DNA of 64,000 bases from Geosiphon pyriformis (Eukaryota; Glomeromycota; Glomeromycetes; Archaeosporales; Geosiphonaceae). The translations under genes and the position numbers were made by a program. Location of the stretch: the NCBI GenBank assembly GCA_016748015.1, contig JAAOMT010000771.1, positions 93,870-157,869 of the forward strand, given 5' to 3'. Below the pieces are notes generated by a model. It made no database searches. It saw only the letters and a program-made list of their open reading frames with translations, and was not told where the DNA came from. This document shows positions 35,201 to 46,730 of the stretch, piece by piece; the first letter of the stretch is position 1, and each line of letters opens with the position of its first letter.

Positions 35201-36858
35201 TGTTTCTAAAGTTTATTAAGGATACCAGAAAGACCAGCTGCTTTCTCATCGGGCAAATTTGAAATAATACCAAACATCTCATCAAAACCAATTGAATACA
35301 TTATATCAGAGAAGGCACCATTGAAAACATGATCCAAAAGCAGAAATTGCCTTGTCCAATCACCAAAAATATCAGAAGCCACCACACATTTTCTAGTCCA
35401 ACTCTCCATGATTCCATCTACCTTAGATTTAACCAACTTAGGCTCCAGGACTAACTCTCTACCATCTACCAAATGATCCAACACTACTTTACAAAAAGGA
35501 TGCTCCAAAACACTTTTAATAGTGTGACTCTTATCCACCTCAAAACTCTCTATTCTCCTCTTAATAGCCTGCCTTATACTAGATTCTTCAGCACACTTAG
35601 ATTCCAACAACTTAGAAGAGCGGTAAGACTTTCTTGTCTTAGCCAGCCCAGAATGGATTGCATCAAAACCAGCACCAGAAAAAAACAGAAATCTCACTGG
35701 TGAAGTGCTCACAGAATTAAGCCTGTTCCAAATATCCAACAACAAGACGAAATCTTCACCAAAAACCAACTGAAAAGCCTTCACCAGTTTAGACACAAGT
35801 AGCTCCAGTTTATGAAACCAGGAAGATACCTTATTAAAAACACAATCAAAACTCCTAAACCATTTTTTCTTGAACATTCCACCAGCCAAAAGAATTATAA
35901 CTTTATAAACAATGTCCCACATTGCATCCAGATCAGAAAACTGCTTAGTTACAACAAACTCATCTAAGAACATAACAGCATTAGCAGCTGTAGCATTCCT
36001 GAATTCTGACCACTTAATCTTATTGGTATTTTTGACATCATACTTCCAACAATCTCTATTAGCTTGTTTGTGCAGTGAATTCAGCTGGACATTGAGCAGG
36101 CCATCCAGTCCCACAAAAACATAAACAGTCTTGTGATTAGTATCAAAATATTCCTCAACACCATCCACACCACAATCCACCACCACACCAACCAAATTAG
36201 AAGAAACAAACATGTAGTCAATTGTCTTAGTAATACCACAAGAATTGTACCAAGTAGGTGACTTTACAAAAGAGCTCCCCCTCAGAGAGTTAATCAAACC
36301 CAAATCAAAACATTTTTTGAAACTGGCACATTTGTGCAAACCATCTTTATTAAAATCACTACCAAGAATAACAAAAGAAGACTCATTAATGGCTTTAGCA
36401 ATAAGAGAGTTGATCTCACCAGCCTAAGAAAACTGAGCTACTGATGAAGCACCAGCATAGAGCCCCAAAATAGACACTGAAAGTTTATTTTTGAAAAGCA
36501 ACTTTATGGATAAGAGCTGACCAAGCACTTCAGAGATCTTGTAGATGTGCTTTGCTAAAGAAGAATTCATGACGATTAACACCCCAGCATCCAAAAAACC
36601 AGAATCCAGACCAGAAGTAAAAACCTGAACACCATCAAATTTGTTGGCCAACCATGAGTGAACTTTCCCTTTAAGCTTTGACTCTGTGAAAATAGAAACC
36701 AAATTGTCCATATCTTTGTGCCAACAAATGATATCATCTTGCTTTGCAGGATTGTTCAATCCATGAACATTACATGTAGCAATTTTCCATACCAGACCAC
36801 TAATTGAGAAAGAGGTAGAGGAAGAGCACCACCTGCCAAAGCCAAACTGTCTAAGCAT
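32269..36858 (-). pseudogene. LINE ORF2: endonuclease, reverse transcriptase, RNase H, C-terminal zinc motif
   Basis: A single frame runs from about 36858 to a TAA at 32269-32271, some 1,530 codons, with no frameshift. Nine internal stops lie at 36424, 35206, 35140, 35080, 34870, 34642, 33553, 33130 and 32857 (lowest base of each); all are TAG or TGA. Endonuclease: ATCNVHGLNN at the start, GSDFN, TIDYMFVS, and the final S/T-D-H box, here T-N-H (Asn at 36136-36138). RT: VLQDMRKAYDSVGWEHL, GLDQGEVFSPLL, and the catalytic box FVDN (Asn at 34489-34491). RNase H: YTDGS, AELQTIAL, LFLNSQ (Asn at 33202-33204 where Asp is usual), GNECAD. C-terminal CLFCGEVEVSNHVFSC near 32650. It would nick DNA and copy its RNA; it is dead here. 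Confidence 0.85.
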
Positions 36859-38501
36859 GCTGATAGGCTCATGACCGAAGCAGAGAGACCTTCCAACATG
36901 TTTTCCAATTTCACAACCTCAGGTGAGGCAGTTAAACCAAGAATGGCAGCAGTCTTGTCACTAGTGGCATCACCTGAACTCACTTTCATTATTATATCCT
37001 TCCTTTAATTCTGCGATGGGGGGGTCACTGGCAGCTGACATCCAGAGCTAGGCTGGGAAACTGCCAGCATGAATGAGTCTAACCTCTTAGTTAACTTACC
37101 AATTTGTCTCACAAGGCTAACAAGACTGCTTTCAATATTCTTCAAACAGTTTTCCAATTCACCATTAACAGTCAGAAAAGCCAAAGAATGAGAAACAGAG
37201 GCAAATTTTTTTTCATATATCTTTACCAGACAGAACTGATCCTGAGCTAAGAGAGGAGCTCTCTTGCTCCTAGGACTTGAGAACACACCAGCAATACGAC
37301 AAGCAAGAGAAGTATGACCAGAAGTTTTGCAAATTAAGCACAGTACAGCAGTTAAATGAGACCATTGGAGACCAACACTTTTTATAACAGGAGTGTTTGC
37401 CATTGCCTGAATAAGACTACCTTCAGAATTGAAGCACACAGTGGTACAGCATGCTCAGACATAACTGACAGAACTGTATTCAATAACACATGTTTTCCCA
37501 CTGACTGAACCAATGAAGTCCCAAAGATCATAAGTGTTGGTGCCCATGGGGAGAGTATAAAGCAAAGCCCTAAATTCATCTCTGGCATTCCATGTTTGTT
37601 TGTCAACATCGGCCTGAGCCACACACACTGCATTTTTTCCAATAAGGATGGACCACTTAGCTGCCAAGAGATCAGCCTGAATTTGATCCTCTAATTCAAT
37701 GATTGCTTTTTGCCATAGACCTACCAACTGCATCTTGATTGACTTAATACACCCAAATTCAGAAATGGCTGCATGCACTTCCTCAATGGAAGTTTCCACA
37801 GGAATTTTTTTCAACATAATTGCCCAATTCATATGATTGTTGATGGGGTGCTTAAGATTGGTGTTTACCACAACACCACAATTATTTGCCAATTGTGCAG
37901 CTGCCATCATTGTCTTTTCAGAAGTGAAAAATGCCTGGATGATTCCCCCAAATTTTGAGGGGGTAGAGGCCCTCCCAAAACCATTTACACTTAAAAAGAT
38001 TTTTCTGACAAAATTGACTTTTTCCTGAGAAGATTTTCCAGCCACCACTACCAGATCAATATCTAAAGTGAAGGATTTGCAAACAGGCACTTGAATAGAC
38101 AGTTTGACTGGAAGAGAAGATAAGAGAAATAGAGAATCATCCAATATATCATCTTCTGTATCAACAGTATCATAATCAATTACACCCAGTGGCTTCCCTA
38201 ACACTTTCTTGGTCTTCACACACAAATCTTTTGGTGTTTGATCAAGATCCCCTCCTGCAAAAGTACCATATTCATTATAGTCCACACTGGTTTCTTCGAC
38301 CAAACATTCTTCTTTCATGTCAATACTCTCAGATTCCATAGTATTACCAGTCTCAAAACCCCATGAACAAACACCAAGAGCTTTGGCAACAACGCCTTTA
38401 TTATCAATACTCTCTTCCAATACACTTCCCTTCCTTTTCTTCCTTGATACAACAGTCTTGAAACCACCCTCAGAACCAGAAACTTTAATGGTCTTTTTCA
38501 T
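36756..38501 (-). pseudogene. LINE ORF1 (RRM-like and CCHC zinc knuckle), two stops
   Basis: The frame runs from 38501 to 36756 with a TGA at 37455-37457 and a TAA at 37005-37007. The first is followed in frame by ACCTTVCFNSEG, the second by RKDIIMKVSSGD, so both are point changes. The N-terminal 130 residues are polar, starting MKKTIKVSGSEGG. The middle part has two RRM-like stretches (WAIMLKKIPVETSIEEVHAA, and FRALLYTLPMG). Then a zinc knuckle C-x2-C-x4-H-x4-C reads CLICKTSGHTSLAC. A predicted helical segment (ENMLEGLSASVMSL) is near the end. ORF1 proteins of this kind bind element RNA. The last 100 bases overlap the start of ORF2 in another frame, usual for compact LINEs. Confidence 0.75.
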
Positions 38502-38641
38502 AACAGCAATAACAAAGCCAACAGTGGCCTCGTAATCAAAGAATGGTTTTAATTTATCATACTGAATGGTAAAAAACTTCTTTCGAAAAAATTATAGACT
38601 CTTTTTTGGGATTTTTGGATGAAAGAGAGAAAGAAGTTTTT

Positions 38642-38652
38642 TTTTAATAGTA
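38642..38652 (+). repeat. Candidate target-site duplication of the LINE, right
   Basis: TTTTAATAGTA, identical to 32014-32024. Confidence 0.5.
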
Positions 38653-39719
38653 ATTAAAGACTGTTTTGTTTTTATATTATTTAAAAAAAGCATTATTTAG
38701 TTGTTTCTACTTTAAAAAGAGCTTTTTAAGTATTAAAACTGGTAAAAACATTATTAGAAATAAAAGTTATAACTAATATACTTTTTGTTTTAGATGTATT
38801 TGTAAATTTAAGAAAGAAAAAAATAAATTTTCTAATAAATTTTAAAAATAGTTTATCTTTAAATAATTTAAATAATGCAAAAATATTTTAAATTTGTATA
38901 ACACAAATTTTTTTATAATATAAAAAAAAATGTACTAAAAACAAATTATTTTATTAAGTTTTTAAATTGTTTAAAGAATTTAATTTTTATAATAATAATT
39001 TTTAAGTGTCTTTATATTAATTTGTTTATAATTTTAATAATATTATATTACTTTAAAAAATAACAATAAAAAATTAATTTGGTTCAAAAGTTAAATTAAT
39101 TTGAATGGAAATTTATTTTTAAAAGTTATTATTGTTTTTATTAAATTGTATTTATTTCAAATTTAAAATTTTCAACTAATAATTAATATATTTTTTTAAA
39201 AAAGATATTTTTTTTTTTAAATATATTACTTTAAATTTTAATATTATTATTTCACTATATTTGAGAAATTTTATTAAAAATAACAATTGAAATAAAATAA
39301 ATAAATATAAATAATAATGTAATAATAGTACAATAATAAATTAATAGTAAAATTTAAATATTTATTTATTAATAAATTTCACAATTAATAACAAATATTA
39401 ATAAATTTATAAAACACATTTAAAATTGTAAAAATAAATAAGCTAAACAATATAATATGTGCCAATAATATATTTGCAAATAAAATAATTTCCATTTTAG
39501 TGTTTAAACTAAAAACAATTTTAACAAACTGTCAAATAATTAAACATATATATTTTTAACAAATATTGGAAATAATATTATAGAAAATAAAAAAAATACT
39601 TAAAGTGTTATATGATAAATGTATTTAAAAAGCTTGACCTTTCTTGATTTTAAAATTATAATATAAATTATATATATGTATAGCAGTTTTTAACCATAAA
39701 ATAATATTTCATGATTAAA

Positions 39720-40000
39720 TTGTGTTTTAATAAATAAATTTTTATATTAATATCTTAAAAATAAAATTAAATTAAGATTATTACCAATAATACAATTTAA
39801 AAAAAAGAAAAAAAAGAAAAAAGTTTGATTTTAATTTAAAGATAAGATAATTTAAAATTAAATGATGTTTTGAAAAATTTGTTTATATAGTTAATAAAAA
39901 AACAAATATCAAATTTAACAATCAAGTAATAACTAAATTAATAATTAAATTAACTCTTCCAGTTATCAAAAGTGTGAACCAAATTAAAAACTTGTTTGAA
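39720..40000 (-). repeat. Dispersed repeat R1, partial copy Z
   Basis: On the minus strand, tandem 12-mers (AATAATTAAATT-like on plus) are followed about 40-50 bases downstream by AACTATATAAAC and then a C/T tract. The order is as in copies X and Y. The leader part does not align clearly, so this is a weaker member. Confidence 0.35.
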
Positions 40001-40410
40001 GTTTTATCTTTAATTTGGGATCATTTCTTATTTTTCAAGATCCATAGTTTTATTTTCTTGATTTTAGCAATTCTAGCATCCAAAGATGAGAAATTTCGGA
40101 TCCCCAAATTTATAAATTTATTTTAATGAATCATTTGCCGAATAAAATTATGTTGATTCAAAAATAAATCCTTCGAAAGATGGTAAACTTAAATCTTATT
40201 GTATAGATTGCACTTAGAAATCAAAATTTTTATTAGTCAGCCAATTATTCTTGGCTAAATAGGCATTGATTTTCTTTCCAAATTTATGACCATGTGACGA
40301 ATAAAAATAACTAATCAATTCACATCCCATTAAGTTGGTTGGTCTCACGCCGGATTATTCACGTTGATATCTTTCTAGTTTTCATGACCGATTTGATTAT
40401 TATAAATTTT

Positions 40411-40446
40411 CCTTGATTTAAATTTATTCCTTGATTTAAATTTATT
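40411..40446 (+). repeat. Perfect 18-bp tandem duplication
   Basis: CCTTGATTTAAATTTATT occurs twice head to tail, followed by CCTTGC. Confidence 0.9.
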
Positions 40447-40999
40447 CCTTGCAAATGATCAAGCTATAATAGGTGAAAGAAATTGTTAGAATCTGTTGAA
40501 TATTTGAAAAAATTTAAGGAATTATTTTTATAACTTTCGGAATTGAAAAAAGCTGGACTGATAGGATTATATTTTGAAATTTAAACTAAAGAATTTATAT
40601 TAAAATTTATATATTGCTTTGATAAGTAGTTTTTTTTCACAGATTCTAAGCATAACTTTGATGCGCAATAAAATCATATTAATCACTAGTGGATTAATTT
40701 TTTCTGCTATAGAACCATATTTATTATTATTATTAATGTTTAACTCTAACAGATAAAACAAAAATACTTTCTTTTCATGTTTTTTCCTTTGTAAAAATTA
40801 ATATAAAAACAAGCTAAGTTTTTGAATTTTTATGCAGCAGCTTAAAAACTATAAATCTGTAAGATCTCTCAATGAGGGCTTGTTTCATTCAATTTAAAAC
40901 TAAGAATACAAATCATTTTTTTTAAAAAAAGCTTTCTAATCAGTCATTCACAATGATAATATCTATCAAAGAAAGCATCAAACTAAAAATTACTTTCAA

Positions 41000-41420
41000 A
41001 AAGTTAATCGGCAAAAAATCTTTTTATCGTTTTTCATTGTATTTTTTTTAGATTTAATTGCGCATGCAAACTCTATATCTATCACAAGTATTGTTAAAAG
41101 GGAGGATTTATTTGAACCATTTTCTTTGAACGATAATATTAATTTAAACTTGGATCCTTCGAACGATAATATTAATTTAAACTCAAATCCTTTTTCCCTA
41201 TCTAGTAATCCTTTTTTTAGATAATAATAGCCAAAATACTAACCCATGAAATGGAATCCCCAGTTCACAAGAGATAGGCAACTTGGCATTTTTGCCATCT
41301 ATAGATAATAGTGAGTTAAATAATATACCAGGATCCTCAGCTGAAACCTCCGAATTATCTGTTCAAACGGATCCACTTCAAATAGCTTCAAATAATTTCT
41401 TTTATTACTTTTTAGTTTAA
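41000..41420 (+). pseudogene. Small secreted, Kex2-type repeat protein, broken
   Basis: A frame at 41000-41221 reads a hydrophobic segment IFLSFFIVFFLDLIAHA|NS (41018-41074). It has the h-region and A-x-A cleavage pattern of a signal peptide, then SIVKRED with a Lys-Arg Kex2-type site. Two copies of an 11-residue repeat beginning NDNINLN follow (33-bp period, 41128 and 41161). A run of seven T at 41212-41218 shifts the frame; the other frame continues with DNNSQNTNP, a TGA (W expected), then an S/N/P-rich tail to about 41416. No in-frame ATG was found; it may be mutated or in an upstream exon. A secreted pro-peptide is inferred from the signal, Kex2 site and repeats; the family is unknown. 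Confidence 0.45.
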
Positions 41421-41435
41421 TTTTTGATAATCAAT

Positions 41436-42179
41436 AAATATTTACATGTTATTACATTTTTTTAATATTTGTTTTATACTTTGTCTTTAATAAAATATGG
41501 AAATAAACAATTAAATTTAAGAAATTCATGCAATAACTTTAATTTTTTGTTAATTCAAAAGATTTTTTATTTTTAAATATTGGGGGGTTTTTTTTTGCAG
41601 ATTTTTTATTATTTTATCAGCACATATTGTTTTTAATAATTGAAATGAGGCTTTAAAATTTTTTTTGTATAGATTCATTTGTGAAGTTTATGTTCTTAAT
41701 TAAATAACATAAAGTTTCATGTATACATTATTTTAATTTAATATTTAACAATCTTAAAATGATTAGTTTCGTTCTGACTTCAATTTAATCTTCCAATTAA
41801 TTTTATTTTTTTGAATTTAAAGTTTTAATATTTGAATACAAATTCTTTATTGAAAGATTAATCTTTATAATTCTTTAATATATATAGATATCTGTAATCG
41901 ACATTTTTATGTAAGCAAATAATATTAATACTTAGAATTCTAATTTTTAATTTTTTGATCGAATTCGTGTAAATTTTTAACCATGTGTTAAATAAACAAA
42001 AGAAATTGTGTAATCAATGGTTTCACCCTTTGAACTGCATGTTTCAAACTCTTATTTCCCCAGGTTTAGTTTGGTTTGCTTTTTCATACATTAGATCTAA
42101 AATTTCCTTTTTTTATACATTACATGACATTTGTATCAATAAAACAATAAAAACCAGTCTTGAGATGATTAATTAAGAT
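41436..42179. other. AT-rich spacer, no feature seen
   Basis: Chance ORFs only (e.g. 41985-42176). Confidence 0.5.
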
Positions 42180-42819
42180 CAATAAAGTTTGAAATTTGAA
42201 GCTAAAAATGTGATAATCAAATGATAATATGATTTCGAGAAAAAATCACCTTGCCCACATGCAATAGAAACAAATTTCCCAGAATTTTACATCCAAAAAA
42301 AAAAGTTATATCAGAAAAATTTTTATTAAATAAAAGAGAGAAGACTCTTGTTAAATTTTCAAAAAAGTATATACAAAGAAAGACAGTATGCTATTTAAAG
42401 AAATAGAAGCGAAAATGATGATACTTTGAAACAGAACTAAAAATGTAAAACAGAACTTTGATGCGATAAGAATAGTTAAGAAATGGAATCTAAAAGAAAA
42501 ACCACTAAATAAAAAAAGGTTCAAAAAGTATTTTAAACCAATCCTAAGATTAAAAAACAAAACAGTGAAGTGAAAAATAAAAGAATGAGGAAATTAAAGA
42601 AGCCAAACTCAAAAAATGCAAAGTCCAAAAGCCCTAAAATTAATATGCCCCGTACAAGAGAGTAGAAAATGGAATAAAAAATTTTGAAAATACAAAAAAG
42701 ATTTTTTATTATTCTAGCTTAAAGATTAAAATAAATGAACATACCATGCATAGTATCGCAAACTTCAAAATAAACAGATAATGTGGTTATCGAAAAGCAT
42801 TATATTAATTAAATTTATT

Positions 42820-44348
42820 TCCAAATTTAGTAAAGGGAAAAAGATTATTTGTGATATTTTTTACACATGGGCATAAATTACGAAGATTTCTTTTTAAATT
42901 AGGATGGACACATTGAAAATCCTCTTTTGATGTGGAAGAATGAGGACTCATTGACTTTGGGCTTTATATGTTTTCCAATAATTAGAAAAAGGAAGGGAAT
43001 GGCTGGTTGGAGCATGTAAAATAGTCTTTGGATGATGACGCTACCAAGGAAATGGGTGATGTTGGCAACGATATGTTCAGTTTATTAGTGATCGATTGAA
43101 TTGACATTAGATTTCTTGGAGGACTTGAACTGGTTGTTGATAAGTTGTGAATTTGTAGAGGTGAGAGCATTAAAGATGAACGACGTGAACGCTGATATCT
43201 ATGATGGGTGGTTTTTGTTCTTTGGCTTCTTTTTGTGCTAGCTGATGATTTTCATTTGATAATACAACTGTTGAATGATGAGTTTTTACCGATTGCTTGA
43301 ACGTGGGTGATTCGGAGTAATCGCTTTCGATACTTAGTACTGTTTTTGAACACATTGGGCTTTATTAAAGCAAACGCTGAGGTTTTTCTTTGGGTGACTT
43401 TTCGCCAGTGGTGAGGGTTAAGAGGCATTGGACCTGCACTTGTAACTTTTCCGGTGAATTCTGAATCAAGTTCATCAACTTTTGAAAAATTAACATGACG
43501 AAAGCACATATTTGAGTTATCTAGCTCGAAGTTTTCTTTTTTTAACCGTTTCCAAATCATTCAATTAAAATTAAGAGATTTTTATAAACACGACGTATTA
43601 AAGCATTTTCGCTGTATCAATTTCGTATGCATGCTTTTTCCCCGGAGATATGGAACGAATGGTTTCAAGAGAATTGTTGGTATTTGCTAGCTGATTATTA
43701 AAATTGAAAATTCCACAAGTATCATGTTGACGATAAAATTCGGAGCTGAAATGATCATTATTGAGTGATTGAATTCAGGAATTTACAATCAAGAAAATAT
43801 CTTGTCCCTTTATTGCTGAAACAATGAATTTATAACCGATAAAGTATTCTGGAACAGCTCAAGACCATTGGGTAATCATAACGATGACATGAAAATCGCG
43901 AGAGATCGATCAAAAAATTTTATTTCGCGGCGAGTTGATTAATTATGTAAAATTTTATATTGAGCATTATCTAAATGCATAATATCAGAGAAACTTAGTT
44001 CCAATGTACATTTATATATTAAAACAAGTTTAGTTTTTTTTTTATTGAAATAAAGCTTTCAGATTTCATTCAATTGTTGAAAATATGAAGCAATTGAATT
44101 TTGAATTTAGATTTGGTCAGAAGTCTGGAGAAATTCTAAAATTTTTTGATGAAACACAATGCATTGGTAAAATTGAAGCTCCCCGATTTGCTTTTTAATT
44201 GAACTATGAAGTTTATCCGGAACGTGATATTTACAATGACAGCATCATGAAATTTTTTTCTACTGTAGAAATCTAACAATAAAAATCTAGAATTGAACCA
44301 ATCGGTTTCCTTTTGAAATGATTCCTGAAATTGATAAAAATTTAACAT
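42820..44348 (-). pseudogene. Unrecognised gene of block D, copy 2, broken
   Basis: Pieces match copy 1. One is 44348-44136 (KSGSFNFTNALCFIKKF). One lies around 43780-43600 (DTCGIFNFNNQLANTNNSLE, then KKHAYEIDTAKML). The largest, 43560-43170, has CFRHVNFSKVDELDSEFTG, HHWRKVTQRKTSAFALIKP, and after a one-base shift near 43355 TVLSIESDYSESPTFKQSVK. The tail is at 43020-42830 (LQPAIPFLFLIIGKHIKPK). Compared with copy 1 different stops and shifts are present, so decay was largely independent after the duplication. No known domain. Confidence 0.45.
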
Positions 44349-44639
44349 TATTTATTCATGCCAAATATCGACTTCTTTTTAATTGTGTTTATTTCACCCA
44401 TGAACTCATTAAATATAGCATCTAAGTTTCTAGAGAATTTAAATGACAACTAGTATAGATCTTTGCATGGATTGTTTGTTAAAAAGAAAATGGCGAAAAG
44501 TGGTGTAATATTTTTCTGTGTATCCTACTATTTAGTCTGATATTAAATTTTTTGGAATACTTAAAATAGGATGGTACTAATAAAGATAAGCTGGTAAAAG
44601 GGACATGATCATGCAAAGGTTAAAACTATCTTATATTTA

Positions 44640-44760
44640 AAAATATTGGTCTATCAAAAAGCTAGAAGAAACAAAAATCGCCAAGAATTAGAGCAATTTA
44701 TCGGGGACGAGTGGCGTGATTTTGTCCGATTTACACTAATCAGGTTATAGGAATCAAATA
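44640..44760 (+). other. Short coding-like island of high complexity
   Basis: One frame reads KNRQELEQFIGDEWRDFVRF. It has no counterpart in block D copy 1 and a composition unlike its surroundings. It may be an exon remnant or a piece of an inserted element; no family recognised. Confidence 0.2.
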
Positions 44761-45158
44761 AAATATATAAATAAGGAAGCTTGTGCTAAATTAGAAGGAA
44801 ATGGCAATAAAAAACTCTAGTTTTTTAGTTTTAAAATAAGATATTTTTTGTTAATTGAGATATAATAGCCATTTAATTAATTTCGATTCTTTTATCCCAA
44901 ACTGTATTTCTCCTATTTTAATTTAAAATTATTATTTTTGAAAAATTTTGGTTACCTGAAATCGTTTAAACTATTTATAATTTGCTTAATGAGTTCAAAT
45001 TCTTTTTCGAGTTGTTGATTAATACTTTGAATGCATTATTAATTTTTTGACACACTCGGGGATATATTACCAGATCAATTGGAAATTGAATTTATGTAAA
45101 AATAAAAAATTTTAAACTTATGAAAGATAATACAAGAAATATTCACAGATAAAACACG

Positions 45159-45166
45159 TATATAAG
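45159..45166 (+). promoter_or_regulatory. TATA box upstream of the Q-rich gene
   Basis: TATATAAG, 36-43 bases before the ATG at 45202. Confidence 0.4.
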
Positions 45167-45201
45167 TATGGCGTTGAGTCTCGAAACTTTATACTTTAAA
45201 A

Positions 45202-45690
45202 ATGACCCGGCCACTTACTAACAATAATTATCTTGGATCTGTTAGTGGTAATCCGAATATTCCTACTATGAGCTCTTTCTCGCAAAACCATGAATTTTCT
45301 ATACCATTCAATAATGAAGAATTTGGCCATCATAGACTAAATGCCACTTTGTCATCCAACTACGATGAATACCATGAAAACCAGTGATTTAATCCACAAC
45401 AACATTTCAATTACCTTCAACAAAGTTCAAATTCGGGTGGGAGTATGAATCATTTGTCCCAAATACTCCAAAAACAACATAATCCAAATTCCCAACAACA
45501 ACAACAACAAAATCAAGACCCAAATTCCCAACAACAAGAACATCAACATCAACATCAACAACAAGAACAACAACAGCAACAACAACACCATAGCCCAAAT
45601 TCCCAACAACAACAACATCAAGACCCAAATTCCCAACAACGAGAACAGCAACAACAACAGCAACGGCAACAACAAAGACGTAATAACTGA
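45202..45690 (+). pseudogene. Asn/Gln-rich protein gene of block D, copy 2, one stop
   Basis: ATG at 45202 opens MTRPLTNNNYLGSVSG, an N/S-rich part (SFSQNHEFSIPFNNEEFGHH), then a TGA at 45385-45387. The frame continues with FNPQQHFNYLQQSSNSGG and a long polyglutamine-rich tail in which DPNSQQ and HNPNSQQ words recur, ending at a TGA at 45688-45690. The intact protein would have about 160 residues. At the stop position copy 1 has ACA, so the stop is a change in this copy. The tail is a low-complexity region of the type found in transcription-related or prion-like proteins; no DNA-binding domain is seen. Reverse-strand V/L-rich ORFs here are mirror images of the CAA repeats. Confidence 0.5.
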
Positions 45691-46095
45691 AATTATCAAC
45701 AAAACTTTTATTCGGTTGTCAACAATTTCAATTTTAGAACGAGAATAAGCGTCTTCTTTTTGGTTATTAACTTCAAATGTATGATCCTTTTTTCATCTTA
45801 CTTTTCCCTTACAAACTTAAATTCTAACAAAATTTAAATGATTCTTCCCTTATTAATAGTTCATAGCTTTTATTTATAGAACCATATCATTTTAATTCAT
45901 CATGAAAATTTAAGTAATAGGTGTATAAAATAAGTGTCAAGCCATTATGAATACATTTTTCTATTGTATTCAAATCTGTTTAATAGTTGATTATAGTAGT
46001 AAGAGAAAAATGTTATTTGACTTTTAGGTTACCAATATTCTAGAAAAACAACATTTCAGCTCACAAGTACAAGCTTATGAAAGAAGTCTAAAATA

Positions 46096-46270
46096 ATTTT
46101 GGAATTGTGACTTTAACATGGCCTCCATAATCACCAGATCTTAGCCCAATTAAAAATATGTGGAAATATATCAAGTAAAAATAATTTTCCTAATTTTGTG
46201 CCACTCCTCTGTATATTCATGCAAAGAGTGCCTTTACATTGCCCAAAACTTCACTATAGTTACATAAATT
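46096..46270 (+). pseudogene. Tc1/mariner transposase, C-terminal DDE fragment
   Basis: Frame with TGG at 46120 reads WPP-stop-SPDLSPIKNMWKYIK, the block holding the third catalytic residue of Tc1-like transposases (SPDLNPIENLW in the family). The catalytic Glu is Lys here and one Q codon is TAA. It lies directly after block D copy 2 and is cut by the assembly gap soon after. Confidence 0.75.
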
Positions 46271-46283
46271 CCTAAGCGGATAA

Positions 46284-46730
46284 NNNNNNNNNNNNNNNNN
46301 NNNNNNNNNNNNNNNNNNNNNNNNNNNNNNNNNNNNNNNNNNNNNNNNNNNNNNNNNNNNNNNNNNNNNNNNNNNNNNNNNNNNNNNNNNNNNNNNNNNN
46401 NNNNNNNNNNNNNNNNNNNNNNNNNNNNNNNNNNNNNNNNNNNNNNNNNNNNNNNNNNNNNNNNNNNNNNNNNNNNNNNNNNNNNNNNNNNNNNNNNNNN
46501 NNNNNNNNNNNNNNNNNNNNNNNNNNNNNNNNNNNNNNNNNNNNNNNNNNNNNNNNNNNNNNNNNNNNNNNNNNNNNNNNNNNNNNNNNNNNNNNNNNNN
46601 NNNNNNNNNNNNNNNNNNNNNNNNNNNNNNNNNNNNNNNNNNNNNNNNNNNNNNNNNNNNNNNNNNNNNNNNNNNNNNNNNNNNNNNNNNNNNNNNNNNN
46701 NNNNNNNNNNNNNNNNNNNNNNNNNNNNNN
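46284..46730. other. Assembly gap (447 N)
   Basis: Run of N. Its true length and content are unknown. It removes the 5' part of the kinase gene. Confidence 0.99.

Larger units (their letters stand above)
32025..38641 (-). mobile_element. Nearly full-length LINE (Tad1/I-like: ORF1, APE endonuclease, RT, RNase H)
   Basis: A 6.6-kb non-LTR element on the minus strand. The 3' end is a 9-base poly(A) (T run 32026-32034) after a UTR similar to that of the LINE at 1-1072. ORF1 with a CCHC knuckle and ORF2 with endonuclease, RT, RNase H and a C-terminal Cys/His motif identify a fungal RNase H-bearing LINE. The first base is estimated at about 38641, next to the candidate target-site duplication. Its G+C content is clearly above that of the flanks. 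Both ORFs keep frame over almost their full length but carry eleven internal stops in total, and ORF2 has lost three catalytic Asp residues. Confidence 0.85.
38653..41000. other. AT-rich spacer with R1 remnant and an 18-bp tandem pair
   Basis: No gene is supported. At about 39720-40000 (minus strand) there is a weak R1-like stretch: 12-bp repeats around 39925-39955, a TATA box CTATATAAAC near 39890 and a T/C-rich tract. At 40411-40446 an 18-base unit starting CCTTGATTTAAATTTATT is repeated twice exactly. Past about 40000 the sequence is less AT-rich but I find no reading frame. Confidence 0.5.
42180..46040 (+). repeat. Duplicated block D, copy 2
   Basis: Same gene order and orientation as 16540-20690. 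A stretch of about 400 bases (42250-42650) near the left end has no counterpart in copy 1. The Q-rich gene is better preserved here, the minus-strand gene about equally broken. Confidence 0.75.

Noticed and set aside
32269-36858. Stop-codon reassignment or readthrough as explanation of the many in-frame TAG/TGA
   Set aside because: Host-like genes end normally, all three stops occur elsewhere inside decayed ORFs, and catalytic residues are also lost, so decay is the simpler explanation.
45407-45702. Two minus-strand V/L-rich ORFs opposite the Q-rich gene
   Set aside because: Reverse-frame images of CAA/CAG repeats; hydrophobic runs come from TTG/GTT triplets.
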